In this document: positions 1 to 5,500 of the stretch, in pieces
Position numbering within the stretch: position 1 is the first letter of the stretch
How the letters are laid out: each line of letters starts with the position of its first letter
Source: Synergistaceae bacterium
GTDB taxonomy: Bacteria > Synergistota > Synergistia > Synergistales > Synergistaceae
Direction: 5' to 3'
Assembly (NCBI GenBank): GCA_031264605.1
Contig: JAISDQ010000079.1
Coordinates: forward strand, 1 to 10,069
Length of the DNA: 10,069 nucleotides
Program-made: the position numbers and the translations under genes
Notes under the pieces: generated by a model
Told to the model about the DNA's origin: nothing
The model's database searches: none
Seen by the model: only the letters and a program-made list of their open reading frames with translations

Positions 1-849
1 TTGCCCCTCGCGGCCGGAGTGCCGCAGGTACTCGTGTCTTCCTTCACGCCTCCCAAAAACGCGCTGTTGGCGATACGCGAAGCGGGCGTCACCGTAATTC
101 CGGCCGTTCCCGTGATGCTATCCATTCTGCTGGGGGGGGAAAAAAAGATAACCCCTCTGTCGAAGGTGAAACTCGTCTTTTACGGGGGCGGCACGCTCAT
201 GCAGGGCGTCGCCGAACGCGTCAGGGAAGTGTTTGGCGTGCCTCCGCTTGCCGGATACGGATTGACGGAGGCTTCGAGCGTCCTGGCGGTTACCCCGTCG
301 GAGAACGCCGTCAGAGTGGGCGCGTCGGGCCGAATCCTCCAGTGCTTCGAGGCAAAAGTGATAGACGCGTCCGGAGAGCTGGCCCAGATCAACGAAGAGG
401 GAAGGCTCTGGATAAAGGGCGACGCCGTGGCGTCGGGCTATTACAGAACCCCTGAGCTGTCATCCGAGAGATTTCACGGCGAATGGTTCGATACCCAGGA
501 TATAGTTAAAATCGACGAGGACGGATATATCACCATAGTCTCTCCGGTTTTCGACGTGATAACGGTCGAGGGCATGTCCGTATATTCGGGGGAAATAGAA
601 TCGATACTGAAGCTCCATCCCGAGATAAAGGAAGCCGCGGTCGTGGGCGTTCCGAGAGGGCGAAAGGGAGAATACGCGCGCGCTTACGTGACTCTTAAAG
701 AGGGTAGCGAACTGAAAGCGAGAGATATAGTCGCCTACGGCCGCACTCAGATGCCGAATTACAAGGCCCCCAGATCCGTGAAGATACTCGACGAGCTGCC
801 GACGGACAGCATGGGCAAAGTGCTGAAGCATGAGCTCCGAAATCGCTGA
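1..849 (+). CDS. AMP-forming acyl-CoA synthetase, C-terminal part (5' end outside the window)
   Basis: This is the C-terminal half of a class I adenylate-forming enzyme. The family activates a carboxylic acid with ATP to an acyl-AMP and transfers it to CoA, usually for fatty-acid use, in the cytoplasm. The frame is open at base 1, and the first residues already lie inside the adenylation domain, so the TTG at base 1 is not the start; roughly 200-260 residues are missing by family length. Counting from base 1, the visible signatures are the A5 motif GYGLTE (85-90), the A7 region FDTQDIVKIDEDGY (163-176), and the small C-terminal lid domain ending PTDSMGKVLKHELR, with the catalytic A10 lysine at K273. 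Two motifs deviate. A7 TGD is TQD (165-167), and the A8 hinge, normally GRxKD, reads SPVFD (181-185) without the Arg. Its substrate cannot be told. The class is secure; full activity is uncertain because of A8. The downstream gene starts inside this one. Confidence 0.88.
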   Translation: MPLAAGVPQVLVSSFTPPKNALLAIREAGVTVIPAVPVMLSILLGGEKKITPLSKVKLVFYGGGTLMQGVAERVREVFGVPPLAGYGLTEASSVLAVTPSENAVRVGASGRILQCFEAKVIDASGELAQINEEGRLWIKGDAVASGYYRTPELSSERFHGEWFDTQDIVKIDEDGYITIVSPVFDVITVEGMSVYSGEIESILKLHPEIKEAAVVGVPRGRKGEYARAYVTLKEGSELKARDIVAYGRTQMPNYKAPRSVKILDELPTDSMGKVLKHELRNR

Positions 850-1642
850 AGCCGGCGCGGAAACTTCGCTTTTTTTCATCTTCGAGGCCGCTCCGGAAGG
901 GCGGGTGTTGGTGACGGGCCCGGACGCGGCTATCCCGTCCGCCGCGAAAGCGGAAGAATTTCGGGGTTCGCTCGCCGCGTGCGGAACTGTTTCGAAAGAC
1001 GCCGGCGGCGATATGTGGGGCGTCGCCGATCCCGCTATAGCGGAGAGAGAAGGATTTCGTTTCGTCAGCCGCCGGGAAGCGCACGGCATGTCCGAACGCG
1101 GGATGTTTGCGCGTTCGTGCGCCGCGTACCAGATGATGAACCTGACCGTAAAAAATAAATTCTGCGGCGTATGCGGCGCAGAGATGCAAGAGCACTCCGC
1201 CGACCGCGCGCGTTTTTGCCCCGAATGCGGCAATACGGTATATCCTGTCCTCGCCGCCGCCGTCATCGTGGCCGTGGAAAAAGACGGAATGTTGCTTTTG
1301 GGCCGCAACGTAAATTTTCCTCCCGAGCGTTACAGCGTGCTCGCCGGATTCGTGGAGCCGGGCGAAACGTTGGAAGACGCCGTGCGGCGCGAAGTGTACG
1401 AAGAATCGCGCCTGACCATAAAGAACGTCCGCTACTTCGGAAATCAGCCTTGGCCGTTTCCCAACTCGATGATGTTCGGTTTCAACGCCGACTGGGAGAG
1501 CGGCGAACCGATCCCGGACGGAAACGAAATCTCCGATGTTCGCTGGTTCGAGCCGACGTCGCTCCCGAACCTGCCCCCTTCGATCAGCATATCGCGAAAA
1601 CTGATAGATAACTGGCTTGCCCGCGTGACAGGTCACAAGTAA
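830..1642 (+). CDS. nudC: NADH pyrophosphatase NudC (Nudix hydrolase with zinc ribbon)
   Basis: A 270-residue protein, close to the 257 of E. coli NudC. The family cleaves NADH/NAD to NMN(H) and AMP and can remove NAD caps from RNA, in the cytoplasm. The order is typical: an N-terminal Nudix-like domain (about 10-105), a four-Cys zinc ribbon CGVCG/CPECG (C112, C115, C130, C133), then the catalytic Nudix domain. The Nudix box spans 173-195 with G173, E179 and REVYEE (187-192) intact. The NudC hallmark QPWPFP is at 206-211, and E233 in the NEISDVRWF stretch fits the second catalytic Glu. Deviations: the box Gly is R194, the hallmark Ser before QPWPFP is N205, and the usual YPR after the ribbon is YPV (138-140). 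ATG 830 is the first possible start, since an in-frame TGA lies at 824-826. No strong ribosome binding site is seen, and the 20-base overlap with the upstream gene suggests translational coupling. Confidence 0.9.
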   Translation: MSSEIAEAGAETSLFFIFEAAPEGRVLVTGPDAAIPSAAKAEEFRGSLAACGTVSKDAGGDMWGVADPAIAEREGFRFVSRREAHGMSERGMFARSCAAYQMMNLTVKNKFCGVCGAEMQEHSADRARFCPECGNTVYPVLAAAVIVAVEKDGMLLLGRNVNFPPERYSVLAGFVEPGETLEDAVRREVYEESRLTIKNVRYFGNQPWPFPNSMMFGFNADWESGEPIPDGNEISDVRWFEPTSLPNLPPSISISRKLIDNWLARVTGHK

Positions 1643-1694
1643 CGCTCACACACTTTAAAAAAAGATCAAAATCTCAAATCTTCGCCCCAAACCC

Positions 1695-1734
1695 ATGTAA
1701 CAAGCCTTCGCCAATTGGCGAAGGCTTGTTACAT
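1695..1734. terminator. Perfect 40-base palindrome, possible terminator after nudC
   Basis: The left half ATGTAACAAGCCTTCGCCAA is exactly reverse-complemented by the right half, giving up to 18 base pairs around an AATT loop in RNA. It lies 52 bases after the nudC stop. A run of six T is at 1746-1751, some 11 bases beyond the stem, farther than in a standard intrinsic terminator. Termination is the simplest reading. The perfect two-fold symmetry in DNA would also suit a dimeric DNA-binding protein or a cruciform. Position and symmetry are seen; the function is inferred. Confidence 0.55.
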
Positions 1735-1743
1735 CCTATTCAT

Positions 1744-1774
1744 AATTTTTTCCACCCTTCGGATGAAAAAAATT
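1744..1774. repeat. Imperfect A/T-rich hairpin
   Basis: The arms AATTTTTTCCACCC (1744-1757) and GGATGAAAAAAATT (1761-1774) pair at 12 of 14 positions around a 3-base loop. The T-run of the left arm is the same one that follows the 40-base palindrome, so the two structures compete for or share these bases. It could be part of a compound terminator read in either direction; I see no independent evidence of function. Confidence 0.4.
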
Positions 1775-1854
1775 AAAAGGGGTCCGGGGAACCAGTTCCC
1801 CGGTGGGTTCGGGCGGAGCCAGAGGTTTTGCCCGCGGTACTGACCGCGCGCGGT
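1775..1854. repeat. G+C-rich hairpin cluster resembling a dispersed intergenic repeat
   Basis: This block is much richer in G+C than the A/T-rich bases on both sides. CCGGGGAA (1784-1791) pairs with TTCCCCGG (1796-1803) around the loop CCAG. CGCGGT (1833-1838) pairs with ACCGCG (1843-1848) around ACTG. ACCGCGCGCGGT (1843-1854) is itself a perfect palindrome. A short CGGGC/GCCCG pair (1810-1814, 1830-1834) lies between. Blocks of this kind, with a CCGGGG hairpin followed by GGGTTCGGGCGGAGCC-like sequence, often recur between genes in some genomes. Only one copy is visible here, so calling it a dispersed repeat is inference. It contains no coding frame. Confidence 0.35.
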
Positions 1855-1890
1855 ATAAAAGTAAAATGTGTATGATAGATTTGTCTTATT

Positions 1891-1919
1891 TTAACTTATA
1901 TTCTGAGCGGCAGGATATT
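1891..1919 (+). promoter_or_regulatory. Weak sigma70-type promoter candidate for the downstream operon
   Basis: TTAACT (1891-1896, 4 of 6 to the -35 consensus) and GATATT (1914-1919, 4 of 6 to the -10 consensus) are separated by 17 bases in an A/T-rich stretch. This would give a leader of about 55 bases before the TTG start at 1982. A promoter is expected here because the inverted-repeat cluster separates this operon from nudC. The boxes are too weak to be sure, and other A/T-rich alternatives (for example TATGAT at 1871-1876) exist. Confidence 0.25.
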
Positions 1920-1966
1920 TTGGAGACAAAGAGCCGATTTTGCTGTATATTTATATCGTCTATGTG

Positions 1967-1972
1967 AAGGAG
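1967..1972 (+). promoter_or_regulatory. Ribosome binding site that fixes the TTG start at 1982
   Basis: AAGGAG lies 9 bases before TTG 1982-1984. The same frame is open farther upstream from a TTG at 1940, but no purine-rich site stands before that codon, and the extra 14 residues would be translated across this site. The spacing and match make TTG 1982 the better start. Confidence 0.65.
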
Positions 1973-1981
1973 TTGAGCCTC

Positions 1982-2470
1982 TTGCCTGAAAACCATGAAT
2001 TCGATTTTGAGATATGCACGGCGCGGATACGGCCGATAGCGGACTCGCTGATAAAAAAGTACAGCGAACTCCACCATATCCCGCTAGACAGCATACTGTT
2101 CCTGCTGAACCATAAATATTCGGGATCCAAAAAGAAGATAACTCTGGCCCGCACGTCGCGCGTGCCCGAGAAATGGAGGGATATTCTTTTTCAATTGAAA
2201 GCGGTTTCGTACTCTTATATTATGGAATTCTTCGGCAAGACCACCGCGTGCCTCGATGAAAATCAGATGATAGCGTTGGTGTACCGGGAATTGAGACGCA
2301 TAGGGCCGGAGGGTGAGATCGTCGCTCCGGATACCAACGAGTGGTGGCAGGTACTGATGGGGCTTGGGCGTCATTGGTTTTATCCCGATATGAGCTGCCC
2401 GAATCTGCTCGACGACAAAGTCGACTGGAAAATCCTGTTGGGCAATAATTACGATTCTTCGCAGGATTGA
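1982..2470 (+). CDS. Putative-metallopeptidase-like protein lacking the HExxH metal site
   Basis: A 162-residue soluble protein with no signal peptide or membrane segment, starting at TTG behind AAGGAG. Its layout follows the small putative metallopeptidases common in phages and some bacteria (the PhageMetallopep type). A leading helix (about 14-30, ARIRPIADSLIKKY) comes first, then a strand with a Lys-rich turn (LFLLNHKYSGSKKKITLARTSR, split around 39-60) and a conserved middle (YSYIMEFFGK, 77-86). After these come a helix that should carry HELxH and a C-terminal Trp-rich tail. Here the key helix reads ALVYRELRRIG (98-108): R102 and R106 replace both zinc-binding His, while E103 is kept. The later His-Asp that supplies a third ligand appears as P116-D117. 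Zinc hydrolysis is therefore unlikely; a binding or regulatory role is possible. The next gene begins 43 bases after the stop with no terminator between, so it is probably co-transcribed with the A2M gene. Family membership is from remembered pattern only. Without it this is a hypothetical protein. Confidence 0.72.
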   Translation: MPENHEFDFEICTARIRPIADSLIKKYSELHHIPLDSILFLLNHKYSGSKKKITLARTSRVPEKWRDILFQLKAVSYSYIMEFFGKTTACLDENQMIALVYRELRRIGPEGEIVAPDTNEWWQVLMGLGRHWFYPDMSCPNLLDDKVDWKILLGNNYDSSQD

Positions 2471-2513
2471 GCGCGAAAATCATCATAAAATTTCACGAGG
2501 GGGCAAGATAACG

Positions 2514-5500
2514 ATGTTTAACGAAAAAACAAAGCGGTCCAGGGGGGAAATGTATTGGCCCGTCATGTTTGTCATGCTGATACTCATGCTTCTGTTCGCG
2601 AATATGAGCACGGCCGCTCAGACGGCAAAAGAAGGAAATTTTACCGTCAAGGAATTTTCACCCGAGGGGGAGGTGTCGAGCCCCGTCAATATAAAGATAG
2701 ATTTTTCTTCCCCGGTGGTGGGAAGCGACGACGTAGGCTGGGCTCCCCCGGAGGGTTCCGCCCCCGTCGTATTCTCGCCTCCGATCCAGGGGCGGGGAGC
2801 CTGGATATCTCGCTCGGCGTTCCTTTACCAATTGCCTGACGGCTATCTTCCGGAGGCGACCGCCTTCGAAGCCGCGATCCCCGAAAAATTGAAGGACTAC
2901 GAGGGGCGCGCCATATCCGGCGGCGTAAAATTCAAATTCAACACGCCGGCGATGGAGTTTATGGGCGTAAAGCAGACCGACTATCGCGAGGACCAGTGGT
3001 GGGTGGAATATCAACTGCAATTTAACGCGCCGCTCGACGCGGAGGGGTTAAAATCGTTCCTGTCCGTCAAAGACGAAAGCGAGAAGGATGTCCCGTTCGA
3101 AGTAGTGGGCCGCTCGGACAATTCGGCGCGGATAAGAATGGAGTCCGGCGACGGCTCGCCCCTGACGTTCAGGATAAAAGAAGGTCTCACTTCCACGCGG
3201 GGCCCCCTTGCGATGGAAAACGCGGTATCGTTGAAAGTGGATCGCGATTTGTCGCTCAAAATTCTGGATTTCAGTTCGTACAGCGATTATTCGAACTCCC
3301 AGATATATATAAATACGACGTCGCAGCCCGACGCGGATAAATTGCTTCCTTTTATAGAAATTACCCCTCAATGTGAATTTTATGTGAGCACTTACAGTTC
3401 CGGGATATCCATCAACGGCAACTTTCCGCCGAGAGAACTCGTGACGGTGACGCTGAAATCCGGACTGCCCGCTATTTCGGGTCCGGGCCTGGCCGCCGAA
3501 TGGAAACGTTCGTTTGTTTTTCCAGATTACTACCCGAGCCTCGAAATAACCTCGCCGGGGCGGCTCATTTCTCCGGCGGGCGACGAACTCATAGTACCTT
3601 TCGGCTCCGTGAACGTCGAAAAACTCGACGTGACCCTGGAACGTGTGTACGACAACAACGTCTCTTTCATCACTCGGCACGAATGGCCCTACTATATATA
3701 TAACGTGGCGGAGACGGTATATAAGGAGAACTTCGAGATAACCGCCCCATTTAACGAGAGGAAGGAATTTTCGATAGATCTCCGTAAAATGCTTGGCGAT
3801 AAGAAAGGCCTTTTCATGCTCACCGCCGGCGACCGTGAAAAATATTGGATCACGGCGCGGCGTCTGATCAATGTCACGGACATGGCGGGAAGCGCCAAAA
3901 TCGGAGACAACGGGGCTTTGATTTGGGTAAACTCGATTCGCGAAGGCGTGCCGATAGAAAATGTAAATGTGGAACTGTATTCAGTCAATAACCAAATGAT
4001 TGCATCTGGTATTACTGACAGCCACGGAGTATGTCTCATCAAAAATGAGAAAGATTGGAACTGGGAGCAGCGTCCCAGCGTCGCTATCATGAAAAAGGGA
4101 GACGACACGTCGATATTGCGCTTCGAGGGAAACATCTGGGAGACCGGTAACGCCGATTACGGCGGGGCGCCGTATCAGAAGGGCAAATACCAGGGATATA
4201 TATACCTTCCGCGGGATATATTCCGTCCCGGCGAAACGGTTCCCCTGCAAACGTTAGTCCGTAAATCGGACTTGCTGCCGGAAGAACCATTCCCAGTAAG
4301 ACTCAAAGTTTATTCTTCACTGGGGCGCGAATGGCTCAACGAATCGGTGATGCTCTCCGAAATGGGAATGGGCAGCGCCCTGATAAATCTCAGCGACGCT
4401 TCGCCGACCGGCATATGGAACGCCGAAATCAGCATCCCCGGAGAGGAAACGCGAATCGCTTATTGCTCGTTTCAGGTGGAGGATTTCGCTCCGCCGAAGA
4501 TAGAGATCGCGGTTTCCGCCGATCAGGAAGAATTGCGTTATCAGACGATACCGAACATAGAAATAAAGGCCGACTACCTGTTCGGGGCTTCCGGCGAGGG
4601 ACTCGACTACGAAGTGGAGCGCAGCCTCATTTCCCGGGAATACCGCAACGCGAAATGGCCTAACTACGCATTCTCTGATTTCAGGATAAACGCCGAGGCG
4701 AATACGGAAATTCAGGCGACCGGAAAATTGGACAAAGACGGCGCGGCGAAATTATCTCTCCCGCCGATCACGAACGAGGCGAAATCCGTATTGGACGCCG
4801 TCTTCAAAATCGGAGTCCGTGAAGACGGGGGGAGGTGGGTATATAAGAGTCTGACGCTTCCCTATTATCCAAGGGAGACGCTGCTCGGGATCAAAATTCC
4901 TCAGGGGGAGATAAATACCAACGAAAAAATCGCCCTGGCCTTCGCGGCCATAGATCCCAAGGGGAAGCCCGCCGCGCCTGATGGCGTCAAACTGACGATA
5001 AGCAGAGAACTGACCCGCACGATAATCACTACCGCGGACGGCCGCAGGCGATCGGAATCAAGGATCGAATACGCGCCCATGGACGGCTTCGACGGCATTC
5101 CGGTCAAATTCGAAAACGGTCTGTCGGACACCGAAATTTCTTTCAATGCCGCCGGGCCATATGTGATAGTCGTCGAGGACGAAGAAAACAGGATGAGCGC
5201 CGCCGCCCGCGTGTACGTGTACAGAAGCGGCCGCTGGTATTACGATGACGAAACGTCCGCGACACTCCCAGAATCCCTGAGTATCGAACTGGATAAAAAA
5301 ATATACAAACCTGGAGAAAAAGCGATTGCCACCGTCCGCGGCTCTTTCGAGGGCACGACGTTTTTGTCCGTGGAAACCGACGAAGTTCTCTTTTATGACA
5401 CATCTTCGGACGGTAAAAAAACCGCGGAGTTCACTTTTGAGATTACCGAGGAAATGACGCCGAACGCGTGGGTGACGGCGCATCACGTAAAAGCCGCGAA

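Noticed and set aside
695..1636. Long open frame on the - strand (313 codons), and another at 460-1308 (282 codons)
   Set aside because: Both lie opposite the synthetase and nudC, whose motifs are unmistakable. Their translations are rich in Arg, Ala and His without any recognisable domain, as expected of antisense shadows in G+C-rich codons.
1866..1967. 33-codon + strand frame (MCMIDLSYFN...) that could be a leader peptide
   Set aside because: No ribosome site precedes it, the composition is ordinary for A/T-rich intergenic DNA, and it overlaps the likely promoter.
1940..1981. Longer N-terminus (14 more residues) for the metallopeptidase-like protein from TTG 1940
   Set aside because: The AAGGAG at 1967-1972 fits a start at TTG 1982; the upstream TTG has no such site.
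3690..3725. Short TATATATA tract in the A2M gene
   Set aside because: It encodes YYIYN in frame and is only a few repeats long; coincidental low complexity.
3955..4060. A/T-richer patch within the A2M gene
   Set aside because: The frame and the domain pattern (GVPIENVNVELYS, TDSHG) continue smoothly, so this is local variation and not an insertion or transfer boundary.
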